A stretch of DNA of 64,000 bases from Gordionus sp. m RMFG-2023 (taxonomy: Eukaryota; Nematomorpha; Gordioida; Chordodea; Parachordodidae), in NCBI RefSeq assembly GCF_954871325.1, contig NC_088778.1, forward strand, positions 6,481,743 through 6,545,742, given 5' to 3'. A program made the translations under genes and the position numbers. The notes under the pieces were generated by a model, which worked only from the letters and a program-made list of their open reading frames with translations, was not told the origin of the DNA and did not search any database. This document shows, piece by piece, positions 1 through 13,398 of the stretch (positions within the stretch are counted from its first letter, which is position 1; each line of letters begins with the position of its first letter).

Positions 1-1460
1 TTTAGAATTCATATTTATATTATCATTATTTGTGTTATTTATTTTATCATTATTTTTATTATCCGTTTCCATAACACCATCACTACTGCATATTTTAAAT
101 TCATCAGTATCTTTGTTATATTGTCCATCATATATTCCCTTTACTCTGTCATCTATATTTAAGAATTTTTTTTCACCACAATTATCTTGAGAATGGAAAT
201 AAGCTAACTTATTTTTTAATGTTTCCATGGCAAAAGTTTCATTATCAGGCATACTAAAATTATTATTATTTAGTACCTCCTTCAATTCCGAACATACAAA
301 ATCCTTTATTCCCTTATTACAATTAACCTCATCCTCTACTTTATTATTACCCCGATTATTATCTCCTTTATACAATTTATCTGCACACGTATATCTCGGA
401 AAACCATTAATATTATAATTTTCCACTTTTATTTTATCTATTTCATTAATCTTATATTTATTATCCTCCTTATTAATACGATTTTTAACATGTTCATCGT
501 CAACATATTTTTTAATAATATTACCATTATTATTATTTTTTTTATTCACACAATTTTTACCAAACTTCTTACTTTTTTGTACCTTAAATAAATTCCACCA
601 TGCATTACTTGACCTAGAATATTAATATTATCCCATCCTAATATCAGTTTCGTTTTCTAAGTGGTCAATTATAATTTATTACTACTACCTATACCTGGTA
701 CTTTTATAACATAAAATCCTAAAATTACTATTATAGACCCATCAAACTGAGTTACCTTCATCTTTTCCTTTGTAAATGTATGTCCCGGCCAAATCTTATT
801 GAATTTCTTAACACTCATGACACTGATTACTGAACCCATATCTAATAAAAATTTGACTCTACATCCTAATAACATGACCTCAACTCTAGGACATTTATCC
901 TCTAGCTCCTCAAAATCTATCCTGTTTATATTATTATTACATTTACTTAAATTTATATTATTACAAAAATTTAAATTATCACTACTACTACATTTATTAT
1001 TACATATTATCAATTTATTATCTATAATACTACTTAATAATCTATAACTATTAATTTTATTATTATCTGATCATTTATTAATATTTACAAAACATTTATC
1101 TTCTAAATGTCCAAACTTATTACATTTATTGCAATTTATGGCTCTACAATTTATTTCTAAATGCCCCCCTCGACCACATCTTACACAATTCACAGGTGTA
1201 TTACCACACATCCGTGAAATATGACCACCCTGACCACCATTATAACATATAATTGCCCCTGTCCTTTCCTTACTTCTTACCCCTTTATTACTCATAATTT
1301 CTTTCTTAATATTTTCTATAACATCCCTATCAAAAGTAATCTGTATTACTATTTTTTGGCCCATCCATCTACCACAAACGAAAACCATAAAAATTATTAC
1401 CAGTGCAATACATATAATAATTAAATAATCCTCTAGGAAATTATTTTTTAACATATACAT
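1..1460 (-). mobile_element. LTR-type retroelement fossil (gag zinc knuckles plus protease-like region)
   Basis: Read on the minus strand, about 1310-1075 encodes three tandem CCHC zinc knuckles, the nucleic-acid-binding part of a gag protein. Downstream (about 1013-670) is a retropepsin-like stretch. A further Asn- and Lys-rich open stretch continues to the left edge of the window. The order gag knuckle then protease is that of LTR retrotransposons and their kin. No reverse transcriptase, integrase or terminal repeat is inside the window, so family and full extent are not assignable. It looks broken, with at least one or two breaks, and is treated as a fossil. Confidence 0.6.
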
Positions 1461-2013
1461 CTTATAACGAGTTTATTAACATCTTAATTAATAAAATCTT
1501 CAAATTATTGATATAACAATACAATATACCTATAATAAATATTATGAATAATATAAAATAATTCATTTATTACAAATTAATGGATTTATCCCCTGTCAAA
1601 GTTTCTCATTGGTAACCTCCTCATAGCTAATTAAAAGCCACGAAAAAGTAATAATTCAAATTTTATAGGAAAAAAATGTAACACAGTTAAAGGTGGAAGG
1701 TATCATTTCGAACTTTGCTAGGTAGTTTTAATTCTTTGATCAGATTTTTCTAGTATATTTCAATTTTTTTTTATGTATAAAATATATAATATGTACAATA
1801 ATCGTTTCTTTGAAAGTTGTCATATACATTCCTGTATATATATGTATATTTATATAAATAATAAAAATAAAATAACTATAAAATTTAAGAAAAAAATAAT
1901 AATTTGCGATTGGGCGAGTCTTTTGATACGTATTAAAAAAAATTCAAAACAAAGTTCCAAACAAATAATTATTTTTTAAATTTTAATTTGCAAATATAAC
2001 TCGTTAAATTTAT

Positions 2014-5000
2014 CTATTTGAGCCATAATTTCAAACGGAAAGCGTCTACCCCATTTAAGTAGTATCGATAGAGACGTTTGTCTCGGATGAATCCTAGATT
2101 TGCGTACAACGATAAGGCGGCGGAATTAGTTGTTTCGGTTTCCAGCACTATCTGGGTATAATACAAATTTTATATATTTCAAAGTTAAAAAAATATATAT
2201 TTAAGTTTTTAAGCTTGATGTTAAAGGGCAGTTATTGCATGGGTCCTAAGATCTTTACAAACTTCAAAGTAGATACTAAGCTAAGATCTCATTTATAATA
2301 AACGCGATTTATTCAAGCGGTGTGCGGTATTTAAAGCTATCGAAATTACTGATGACATATATATATATATATATATATACCTATTTATTGACTTTTGTAA
2401 ATAACGCAGCGTTCGCACCGATTGAACATAAGCGTTTAATAAATGAGGCACAGGGTCATGCTAGAGCGTTTGAGTATATAACTCTGCATTCACAGCTAAC
2501 GCGAATTCGCGGCGAAGTATACAAAAATTAATGTAAAATTATTATATTTACATCACATTTTGTATAATTCCCAGTAGGCCTATTCAAAAACGAATTCGAA
2601 TCGAATAGTGCATTATTCATATTCGATTCGTTTAAATGAATCGAATAATTTACTATTTGAATTCGTACGAATAATAAAATCTACTATTTGTATTTGATTC
2701 GAATTATTCGAATTAATTTTTTTAATAAAATAAATCATACTCAAATATATTGACAAATTTTTTTATTACAAATTTGATTTTAAACAGAAAAAATTATAAT
2801 AATATGTAATCAATAATCTGATAATAAATAATATATAATCAAGTTATAAACAAAATTAAAATATATATTATTCATTTAATTTATAATTTAAGCCAATTTT
2901 TAAGGCAAAGAGTTTTTCTTATATTTTCTTCCTTATATGACATGCGGTTTTTTGACAATAAATTAGTTCCAACTGAGAAAAGCCTTTCACAAGCAGTTGA
3001 TGTTCCTTGTATAGATAGATAATCCCTTGCCATTTTCGAGAGTATGGGGATCCGATATGCATTTGCCTTCCACCACATTAACGGGTCAGTATCACTCTTT
3101 GCTCTTGGTTCACTCAGATAAAAATCTATTTCACACAGTTAAATATTATTTTGTTTAAAAACAATGTATAGCCTGTTTTGTTGAATTTTATCCTTATTTG
3201 TTTGACAGTTATAATTATGAGCTTATAAAATAAAATCATATTTAAATGGGGGTAAATTAAATACCTGTATATCTATTGTAAATCTCTTTAAATTTGTCCA
3301 TTAACTTGGATATATCAATATCATAATCAACAGATATTGATTTAAAATATTCTACTTTAAGCCTGGGATCTAATATTGTGGTTATTATTGCATCATCGGC
3401 AGTTAAATTATAATAGCCCAACAATTTATCACTGCTACTTTGAAACTATTGTTAAAGGATTTATGGAAACCAGGTTTTTCATTTTTTAGATGTTCAAGAA
3501 TTAAAATATAATAAGGTATAACCAAATTATAAGTAGGATAATTCTCCCCACATACCATATTTGTAGTTTCATATAAAGGCAATAGTATAGCTTTAATTTT
3601 TATAAGATCCTCCCATTCTTTTTATGACAAATGTTAGATTTATTAAACAATTTATTAAATATTACGAATAATTCGTTTTATTCGAATCGAATAAATGATT
3701 ATTCGTATTCAGATAAAACAAATAATTTATTATTCGTATTCGTAATTATTCGATTTATTCGAATCGAATATTCGAATTATTTTTGAATAGGCCTAATTCC
3801 CAGTGAATTCGCGCTGCCTGTGAATTCAGGACAATTATAAAAAATAAGCATGCCAGGCGTACCAAAATAGCGTTTCCAAAAATTTGAATATTTCGGCGCT
3901 TAGTTTGCATATTAAAAATGTTTATAGTCTGGGGAACCAAAAAAAATCAGGCATACATAAAAGATATTATCGATCTTAATCTTTTCCTTTGTTTAATTTA
4001 ATATTAAAAAAAAATTAACACACAAATGACATTTTTTAATATTGGTTTTCTTATTGTTTTCATTTTTATTGGCTTTTTAATAATTATTTTCGTATTTTAA
4101 GGTAATTTTAGTTATATTATATGGCGAATTATCAAATCAACCAAGGTTTCAACCCGACCCCCTCAGATTTCTTTCAAATTTTGTATTCTGGTAGTATAAC
4201 CAACACCACTTACTCGCCTAGATATGGGGGTTTAAAGAGCTGGAAAATGGTACAATTTTAAAAACGCACTTCATTTTATTTCAAATATATCAAGAAAAAA
4301 ATTAAGTTATTAATACCAAAAACGTGAAATAGTGCTGTTAAAAAACCCGATTTGGAAAATATTAGCTAAAATAATATTATGTGAGCATAGAGATTTAGCA
4401 AATAAATGTCCAAGCATATCTCCCAGCTATGAGCAAAATCTTGAAGGCTTACATAATATTATTTTGATTAAAATCTTAATCAGGCCGTTTTTTAAAATAG
4501 ACCCATTTTTTTTCTGTAGATATTTATAAGACTGTTTTATAGTTGAAAATCGACTTTCTTAGGTTATTTATGGAATTCACCATATAGAATTTTATGAAAT
4601 TATAATGTGTAATTTATACTACCAAAACGCTCAATTTTAAATCCAACAATGGTCTAATATGGCCTTGCCTTGGATAAAAGACTAGTTTTTAACATTTAAA
4701 AAGGTGTAGAGATGGGGAGTAGAAATTAGAGATGAAATCGATACGGAATGTATTGATAATATTAACTATACTTCGTCGCATTTTTTTTCGATCATAGCTT
4801 GAATGGCCTTCAATACCAATTTTGAGCCTAAAACATTGTATCATTGATTTTTTTTAAAAATCACAAGTTAAAATTATGGTAAAGACATTTAGAAAGACTA
4901 TACGTTCAATCGTTGTGGAGTTATATCTAGTGTTGTTAAATGGCTCGTTTTGAGCCGATTTTTTAAAACGGCTAATATAATATTTTATCCATAATAATAT

Positions 5001-7729
5001 TACTTAAGACTGATTTTGCTTGTAGAAAGAACAAAGGTTTGGACATCTATCAGCGAAATCTCGTGGCTTAGGCATATTTTTCAGGCAAAAATATTGAGTT
5101 AGCCGTTTTTAAAATCGGCTCAAAACGAGCCGTTTAACAACACTAGTTAAATCCATCCGAAAAAAAAATCAAATATTGATATATATATATATAAACCAGC
5201 TCTTAATTATACAAAGTTATATTGCGCTATTCTCGGTTACTTTTTTTCGATTAACATGTTTGTTCTTTTTGCATCGAAAATAGCTCTCCAAATTTAACAT
5301 TGTCTTATGAAATGAATAGAACAATAATCCTTCTAGAAATAAAAATTACTTAATTCCAAAATAGAAAAATAACGATTAAATTCTAATGAAGAGGTAAGGC
5401 AATCGAAATTTGAAAGATATATTTATAAAATACTAAACAAATAGAGAAAAATCTAAAACAAGTATTTTATATATATGTGTTCAATTAATGGTAGCTAAGC
5501 CAAATTAGGTTTAGATGATTTTTCTATTTAAAAACTTGACTAAGCTGTTTTGTAGTTGGTAAAAATTAAAACAAAAGGTTCCAAATAACGCCTGAACTTA
5601 AATCCAGCCCAGGCTTGGAAATAGTTTCTATCACTTTGACCTCAGGATTTTTCTTAAAAATATACCAACCCAGATTTGAAAGAAACTTATAGATTACAAA
5701 GCCTTAGAGGTAAAAAATTTTCTGTGTCACACATGTAGATTGAGCCATTACTCAAGTCATGACAAATCAACTTATTTTTTCTATCACAACAAATAATTTT
5801 TAAATAACAAGCCTTCAATTTTTTAGTAAACAAAATAAGATGAAATGTGACTAAGACTCATCCATAATTCACATAATGCTTATAATGATAAATGATGTAT
5901 ACAATTATTGATGATTCAATTTAAAAATTAGAAATCAAATCTTATGACAAAATACTATTCTTTTTTAAAATATTTTGATATTGTACAAGACTGACCAAAA
6001 ATTTTTTTTTTATAATAGGTGGCTCTATTATCATGGTTGTTAAAAATGAGTAATAATTTGCATATCCCACAGAATAGCATATTTGTATTAAATTTCAAAA
6101 TATAATATAGGTTCTGTGATAATGATTTCAATTTATCCATTATAAATTACTTCTTAATTTTCCAATAAAATTAAAATTTTCCAAATATATGTAATAAATG
6201 CAATCAAACAGTCTCATATATATATATATCTTATTTTATCATTTTTAGAGGTTATCTTTTATGCAATTTAATTTAGGATAAATTTGAAAGTATCATCTTT
6301 TTGCCAATATCTATATTAGAAATCTGCAAAAATTTTCAGATCTGGCCAATTTAGAATTTAGCTTTTGTCTGGCTAAGTTTTAACTCAGCCTGTTTTAGAT
6401 TTTTTTTTACTAAGGTTACCCTTTATTTTTCTTAAATAAACATGACTCAAAATATATATAGTTGAACACCAATATAAACAACTATTTATAATATTGGATA
6501 GTGGTTAAATTAAAAACACTGCACTTTATGGAATATCACTTCAACCAAATATCAAAATTCATAAATAATTTCAGCCTGGCCCAAATTTTTCAAACATTAC
6601 CTGACACACATTATTATTGATTTTACAAAATTAATTTAAAAAAAAATTATGATTAAATACCAAATATTTAAAAAAATATTATTATAATTAGCAGTTATTA
6701 ACTTTTATAATGATAATAAATTATTAACAGTTGTAAAAATCTTTATAACCTATTTTATGCCTTCTATATTCTTTATCTACTGCTAGCATGGCTATGTAAC
6801 CCCTATTTGACTGAATCAGTGACATTATATTCTGATCAAAATATTTTCTGACTTCCATTTTGCAAACAATTGCTCCAATACATTTAGAGTTGATATCAGT
6901 AGCCTAAAATTGATAAGATATTTATTAATTATATTTATAGTATAAATTTCTTTTTAATAAATTAAAAATAAAATATTTAAAAATTAACTTTGGTAAATTA
7001 TTGAAACCCTGATAATTTTTGTGGGCTAAAACATGTGATTTTATCCTAAAATAAGTGTTCAAATCTGGGCTTGAAAGAACTCCAAACTTTGACTTTTTAA
7101 CCCTTCATTAGTATCATGGTGTTACAAAAACCCCAATCATCGTTTCCTAGTAAATGTCTCATCTGTTTAAATTTTGAAAAAATGATTAAAATCTAAATTA
7201 AAAAAACCTTGAATTTTTAAAATATGACTATTAATATTATATTGCATAAGACTTTGACATATAAATTATTAACAATTAAATATTATATAAATTAAATTAT
7301 AACTCAAAAAATTTATAAGGCTTTTATATTTTAAAAATGAGATCTTTAAAACCATATGAGCTGACTTTTGGGTCAAATTTTAATACTAATGAAGAGTTAA
7401 TCTATAAGCAATTAGTCTAGATAATATTTAAGATTTTACCATTCTATAAAAAAGAAATATTTAGATAAGACATCAATTACTATAAAGCATAAATGTGGCC
7501 AATTGTGAATAAAATATCTATAGGTGTATATGGAATAAGGTTCTGATAAATCTTTGGTTATTAGTTTAATAATATCAGGCATCATTAATTCTGAAGTATA
7601 TTGTATGTACATAATCGTTAGGTCAGTGTTGGAAACATGGAATTCTTGACATTCGCCTGTATTATCATAACTTGATTTATTTAAATCATCTTCACAGTTT
7701 ATTTTATCAGGTCTATCATTATTTTCCAT
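2014..7729 (-). CDS. NAA30: N-alpha-acetyltransferase 30, catalytic subunit of NatC
   Basis: Transfers acetyl from acetyl-CoA to the N-terminal Met of proteins starting Met-Leu/Ile/Phe and similar, as the catalytic subunit of the cytosolic NatC complex. Four exons: 7729-7481, 6903-6750, 4827-4772, 2151-2014 (stop 2014-2016), all with GT..AG introns and phases 0, 1, 0. They give 198 residues, close to the catalytic core length; the long disordered N-terminus of vertebrate NAA30 is absent. Exon 1 carries the hallmark [19 protein letters not shown]. Exon 2 carries IGAIVCK and [15 protein letters not shown]. The acetyl-CoA loop RRHKIGS spans the exon 2/3 join (about residues 130-136). Exon 3 ends CDE and exon 4 has [20 protein letters not shown]. 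Compared with human or fly there are about nine extra residues between VCK and RGYIAML. The first Met is chosen because it opens exon 1 and nothing family-like lies upstream. Introns hold three transposon insertions. Identity is very secure. Confidence 0.93.
2575..3795 (-). mobile_element. hAT transposon, internally deleted derivative with perfect 8-bp TSD
   Basis: The element runs from TAGGCCTATTCAAAAACG to the matching inverted end TTTTTGAATAGGCCTA. It is flanked by an exact 8-bp duplication ATTCCCAG (2567-2574 and 3796-3803), the hAT signature. Subterminal regions are dense in ATTCGAAT-type repeats. On the minus strand 3078-2881 encodes a hAT C-terminal dimerisation segment ([19 protein letters not shown]), and weaker transposase similarity may extend to about 3650. 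At 1.2 kb it is too short to be autonomous. It sits in intron 3 of NAA30. An isolated end of the same family lies near 9680-9806. Confidence 0.88.
4331..4520. mobile_element. Degenerate MITE of the TAGTGTTGTTAAA family
   Basis: Begins TAGTGCTGTTAAAAAACC and keeps the family's internal landmarks (an AAATGTCCAAGC-like stretch, then a CTATGAGCAAAAT-like stretch). The right end is not clean and no target-site duplication is visible. It lies in NAA30 intron 3. Confidence 0.4.
4928..5145. mobile_element. hAT-type MITE, TAGTGTTGTTAAA family, intact ends
   Basis: 218 bp with inverted repeats of more than 40 bp. The left end starts TAGTGTTGTTAAATGGCTCG and the right end finishes CGAGCCGTTTAACAACACTA. 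Flanks GTTATATC and GTTAAATC are an 8-bp target-site duplication with one mismatch. No coding content. It lies in NAA30 intron 2. Further copies occur at 44287-44710, 57632-57823 and 62549-62701, with fragments near 4331, 25393, 29562 and 44040. Confidence 0.85.
5465..6470. repeat. Degenerate interspersed repeat with TGTTCAA-type ends
   Basis: The stretch starting GTGTTCAATTAATGG shares blocks (GGCTAAG.., TTTTTCTTAAAAATATA.., AAAGCCTTAG..) with 14500-14720 and with 7850-8000. It ends near an inverted GTTGAACACC at about 6463. I infer an old non-autonomous element in NAA30 intron 2, but ends and duplication are not convincing. Confidence 0.25.
7101..7396. mobile_element. piggyBac-like MITE in a TTAA site
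   Basis: 296 bp bounded by TTAA on both sides (7097-7100, 7397-7400). Inverted ends are CCCTTCATTAGTAT and ATACTAATGAAGAG, 13 of 14 matching. TTAA duplication with a CCCTT terminus is the piggyBac pattern. No coding content. It occupies most of NAA30 intron 1. Confidence 0.6.
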
Positions 7730-7799
7730 ATCTATCGAGATTTCATAAATTTAGGTAGAATTCAAAGTGAGTGTCATTTTCAGAATTATGATCTGGATT

Positions 7800-10700
7800 A
7801 TCAAAATTCCTTTCAACGGTTACCCTTATTTTCTATATATTTTTTAAAGCTACATAAATAGATATATATAACTTTTTACCTAATAATTTAACTTGGGTTA
7901 ATTACAAAGTTAACCTGAAAATTATGATGAATAATTTAGGTTAAAAACTTGGCTAAGCCATTTTGGATTTGACAAAAGTTACTTTTTAAAAATTATAAAG
8001 AGAATACCATTATATAAAGATGTGAATGAGAAAGTAGGTAGTGAAAATCCTGTTATTTGTTATTTACCCTATTGGCCAATATGCCTACATTAACTCCCCC
8101 CTCCCAATAAAATAAAATAATAGAAATAAATGGCCCCTTCTATTTTACAAAGAATCAGTTAGGAAGATTGATAATATAAAAGAATTTTAAAATGTTCAAA
8201 AATTGTGACATTCAGAGTAGAATGAACCACAAGAAAAATTATCATAGATCAGCCTCAATTTAATTTGACGATTATATTGAATGCCAATGATAGGATCATA
8301 TGTTACGCTGAATATATTTTTATTTCATTTGCTACATCTTATTATATGAGAAGTAATCATGTTAATTTCAGTAATCTGGAAGGAATGCATATATAGTTAT
8401 TATTGATATTGGAAATATATGTATTTTATTTTGTCTATCCACAAAAATTGCATCTACCGTGTCTTCCCCCTTGTAAAACAACCTGCATTTCGCCAATAAG
8501 AAATATTTCCACCTAATATTTAATAAAACTTATGAAGGACCCTTAAATTTGCTTACAGTGGTGCTAACAAGATATGGTTTGGAAGGAAAAAATATTTTAA
8601 TATTTTCGTTTCTGTGAAATAGTTATTATTGTTTTATACGGCTAATATGTTTATTGTGTAATCTCAAGATCTCAAGCGAGGGACCGACCCAAATTTTAAG
8701 GGATAAAAGATATTTCATTAGTACCTTTATTGTCTCTATAGGTTTGTGGGTTCGAAATTTAAAGGAATGTTTAATGTTAAAGCCTGACGGAGTATGTTTA
8801 CAATTTTATGTCAAGTTGGCAAATTTTTTAGGGACATATTTCATTTTTTTTAAAAGAAATATCTGGCTAGAATTAATTTTGATACTTAATTGCTGTTTAG
8901 ACTAAGCTGCTGTTGAACTCGGACACCCTATTTTGTTTGTTTTGAGTATTTGGTATCATTTTTCATATTAATTTTCTGGTATTTTTAAAAACAGCTATCT
9001 AAAGAGCCTGCTCTTTAGTAATAAGTTGAACCAAAAAGCATCCTTTCTACTATTTTCATTTGTATATTTTTTTGTCATAAAAGTGTATTTATAACAATGG
9101 AGCAATAAGGCTCAATTTAGGAGAAATTAATATTAATAATTTTCTAAATAATAATTCAATTTTAATTCACAAGATAACTTTTCTAATTTCTTTCGTCTTC
9201 TATTAACTTCCTGTAGGGATTGGGGGTGGGAGGGTTTTTAAAAGATTTTTGAATAATTTCCCTTTATAAAGAGCAGGCCTATGTTTTTTTCAAATCGGTG
9301 ATATCTTATTTTTTGCAACTCGCTCGGAGTAGGGCTCAGAAAATATAATAGTTTGTTGCAAGAATTTTGTCAATATTTTTTTTTATGGCGACAGATTTTC
9401 TGAAATGAGTTCAAACCATCCCCGATATTACCTATTGAAATGGTTGTCCAAGTATTAACTCTAGTTTTGGCATGCTCGTAGAATTTCCAACAAAAAAATT
9501 AAAAAATCTCAAAACCAAAAAGGGTTATTCTGGTTCTAGAGAACTCATTTATGCTAAAAAAAAATAAAGCCATGTTTATACTGAATCCTATATTCTTTCC
9601 TATTAAATTACCTGTCAGGTTGATAGGTCATCAATATAAATATGATATATAATCAAATTTTATTAAGAAAAATATTAATAATTATTCCGAATATTTTGAA
9701 TCGATTCAATTAGTCGAATGAAATAAAGATAATTCTTTATTTATATTGGTAAAAAGACGAAGTTACTAGTATTAGTTACTATTCAATTCGTTTTTGAATA
9801 GGACTACTTATTTGCTCCTGCAGCTCCAAGTTCACATCTTATTTTACTGTCGGCGAAAAACTTGCATCCAGTAATAATTTCGTTTTAATAAAAAAAGAAA
9901 ATGTACCTAATTTTAAGCTCGGACCTTATTTTGTGCTTTCAGCGAGGAAGCTTAGGTATACAACAGTTGAGCCCTAACTGGTATTTTTATATATAGTAAT
10001 AATTTACGACCGATGTTATTGAATATTTGATAAAAATAAAAAATAATCCTCAAAGATTTGTATATTAAAAATCCCCCTCCCTTTCAATTTATTAAAAGTC
10101 AACGGTCCGGTATATCGGTCTTTAACACTGGTCGGACAACTGATTAACCGGTTTTTGTTCTAGGAGTCTATTTCTTTAATAAGTATTTGGGTTTGTCTTA
10201 CTATCAATTTATATAATTTATTTTACTAAATTTTTTACATATATTTTAATTTAATATTACTCTTCTAGAAGATTCATTGATTATTTTTCTTTTATAGTTA
10301 TCATTTATTTTGCAAGAATATTTTGTAAAACAAAAATGTTTGTTAAAAAAAAATTCCCAATTAAAAACAAAATATGTTTACTGCAATACCAAATTTAATG
10401 TATCGTCAGTAACAAGTATCTTAAAATAATTTACTTTTATTCTAAATATACTTTAAGCAGAGATTTGATAATACATCAAAATTTTATCTTATGATAAAAA
10501 TCTAAATGAAATTACCTTAAAAACACTTATTTTATTAGACCGTTCAAGAACATTAATTCACTTTTTTTAGTACCTAAGGTTAAATATCATACTAAATATA
10601 TGAACCAAATTGATTTATAATGGACAAATTAGAATGGATCTACGTATCACCCTCATTAAGTCCGTCTTCTAATTCACCCAATGGGGTACTACAAACAAAG

Positions 10701-11049
10701 AGAGATTGACATTTATTTAAATTAAATTTGTATTATTTATTAAATTATTAATAATTGATGATTAACATAAAATACTTTTATATTTCATGATTAAACAAGA
10801 ATTAAATCAGATAAAAACGAAAATATTCTTAAAATATCAAAAAATGAAAAAACCGATTATTATTTAGGACCATGGTCTGGATCTATCTTTTTTTTAGGAT
10901 GATAGGCTGATCCAGCGTCCTCTGCTACTTCTATCTTGCCTTTTATACATCTTATTTTTGATCATAATTTTAATAGAAAAAATGTTTTTTTATTATAGTG
11001 AGGAAATAGTTTTTCGTATAGGAGGGGATTTCAGACCACTCTACTGTTA
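7800..11049. other. Intergenic, no gene recognised
   Basis: AT-rich sequence upstream of NAA30. Contains a perfect short palindrome CTAAAGAGCCTGCTCTTTAG at 8999-9018 and a lone end of the hAT family of 2575-3795 near 9680-9806 (ends GTTTTTGAATAGG). The open stretch at 8654-8905 (+) shows no family or splice logic. Nothing else supportable. Confidence 0.5.
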
Positions 11050-11911
11050 GGGGAGACTGGGGATAGTGTGTTCCCAAGGCACGTATTTCCTTCTCCAATA
11101 ATTTAAAAACTAATAGACTTTGTGATTGAAATTTAAGCCAAATATGTATTTTAATAAGAAGCTTAATTTGGTTTTAAAATGTTTCGGACAAAATTGTTCA
11201 TGAAAAATTATAAATACATATCAAAAGTAACTTTTTAAAATTTTACATTTTCACTAATAACTTAGGTTTATTCAGACTTAATATTAATTTTAACTGATAA
11301 AAAAAATCTCCATTTTATCATATATAAAAATATTGACAATATTTATGGTAATATTATATATTCAAATCAAATTTTAATTATTTATGAGGCGGGGTTCGTA
11401 TTAGCCATTTTTAAGCAGGGATTATTTTGAATAAAAAAAATCCAACAAGATTTATAAAAACATTAGAAGCCACTAGTTTGTCTAGGACCACGAATGACAA
11501 TACAATAATTGGCTTACTATTTGTAAATTATATGACAGTTTTAAGTGACAACTAGTTCTTCCGGGTTATATAATATAGATGAACATAATAAATTTAACAT
11601 ATTCGACATATTTTTATTTATTCCTTTAGAATTTACATTTTTTTAAAAATCTATAAAGAAGCGCTATAGCACGCAACGCGGAAGGATAATAAGTACCCCA
11701 GGTATTTTTCATAATTCTAAAATTTTCACCTTTCTAAATATCATATTAATGATAAACTAAAAGATTTTTAAAAATTAAATATTAATTTCTACCCAAGAGA
11801 TATATGTAAATAAGAATAAAACTACGTTTAAACGTTTTAGAAAAATTGCTTCGTCTCTTTTTTTTTTACAGCACTTCAATTTTTTATGGACAATATAACC
11901 CCGGTCTCCCC
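11050..11911. mobile_element. GGGGAGAC-ended element in a TA site
   Basis: 862 bp beginning GGGGAGACTGGGGATAG and ending ACCCCGGTCTCCCC, flanked by TA on both sides. Inverted repeats are about 14 bp with little further symmetry. No transposase. The TA duplication suggests a Tc1/mariner-superfamily vector (inference). Related to the copy at 15453-16332. Confidence 0.65.
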
Positions 11912-12003
11912 TACTATTATTTGAAACAATTTCACCAGATTTGTATGATATCAAAAATAAAAGATTTTTATAAGGTAGAACTATTTATATTCTCTATAAT
12001 TAA

Positions 12004-13398
12004 CAGTGGCATAGCAAGAATTTATACAAATTCAAGGGGGGGGGAATGCCTTTAAATCCTCATATTTTAAGCCTTCCGCCTGGTTATGTCTTTGAAAAAT
12101 TATGCGTGGATATTTTTTTTTTTTTGCTTTTTAAGATATAAAACATCTTTATTTACTCCTTCAAATAATTCTGAACATTTGAAAGCACAAATTCTAAAAT
12201 CTATAAATGTTTCATGTTTTATTCACCTATTGGTGCTTTAACCATAAAGGCTAGTATAAAGGGAAAGCTTTTTTAGTTAAAAATTGAAATTAATGGACTG
12301 AAACAATTTATTCTAAAATTTTTATCAATGTTGCTTGTTTAATATAAATTATTTTAATCTGTTTAGTTGACACTGTATAAAGAAGAAAAAAATTATTAGC
12401 AAAATATTAAAAAATTTACAGAATGGGAAATATAGAAGAAATAAACATCAATTTTATAAAATGAAAACTATAACGTCATGCTTTAGGTGTAGTTAGCCAA
12501 GTTTCTGGTAACATTAGTTGAAACTTAAACCAAACCATTAAGCAGAACCTAGTACACTTTATTGCTTTATTAGGTTTGCGAAATAATTTAAATGGCAAAA
12601 AAATTATTGGTAAAATAATTTGCAAAAAGGCCAAAATTGATAATGCCAAAACGAAGAATATAAAATTTGTAAAATATCTGGGTTGCGTTAATATTAAATA
12701 CCTTGCTTATTAATTCATTAATCAATTTTTCGATTAACGAAAAGATAATAAACAACCTAATACTAAGCTATAAAAGTTACGATATCAAGCTTTAATCATG
12801 AAATCAGCAAAACCTCTGTAAGCGTTAACTGTGAAATTTATATCAATAATTAGTGCGTATTTAGTATGTTCTTCAAACCAATAAATAAATAGTTTAAAGA
12901 AAATCACATTTTTAACAAACAAATAAACAAATTGTCAAGATTGGCATTATGTAAAAACAAAAATTATAGAAGCAATGATTTATCCTTCGTTAATATATAA
13001 GGCGAATTAATACTTATTAATTCATCAATCAATTTTTCCAGTCTAAGCAGAAACGAAACCACCTATAATCGAAATAAAAACCATAACGGCAATCATAGGC
13101 TGATATCGGATTTTAAATTGCGATTCGAAAAGAAAATACGTATATAAATACATTAAAATTCATTTCTCCCCCATCCTAAAATATTTTTAAATTTTATGAT
13201 TCCACGATCTTCATAGATATATTATTTGTTCTTTACTTCCCATTTTTCAATTATTTTTTATAAAACTTTTAAGATATTTTCCCCTGCTTTTTTTAAGAAA
13301 TTTCTTTATAGATGGTATAAAAAATAGAAAATTAATGAAGGTTTTATCAAAATTTGCATAAACACCCCTCCCTTTACTCCTTGTTTACGCCATCACTG
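12004..13398. mobile_element. Non-autonomous element with CAGTGGC..GCCATCACTG ends
   Basis: Left end CAGTGGCATAGCAAG followed by a G-run. Right end is CACCCCTCCCTTTACTCC, then TTTACGCCATCACTG. This is the widespread CAGTGGCGTA-type terminus with a G/C-tract just inside each end. No clear 8-bp duplication and no coding region, so the boundaries rest on the ends alone. Confidence 0.45.

Noticed and set aside
2322-2531. Open frame beside an (AT)n run
   Set aside because: Lies in NAA30 intron 3 next to the hAT insertion; shares a GCGAATTCGCGG stretch with 51350, so it is probably repeat sequence.
8654-8905. Plus-strand 83-codon open frame
   Set aside because: No recognisable domain or conserved motif, and neighbouring splice sites do not extend it.
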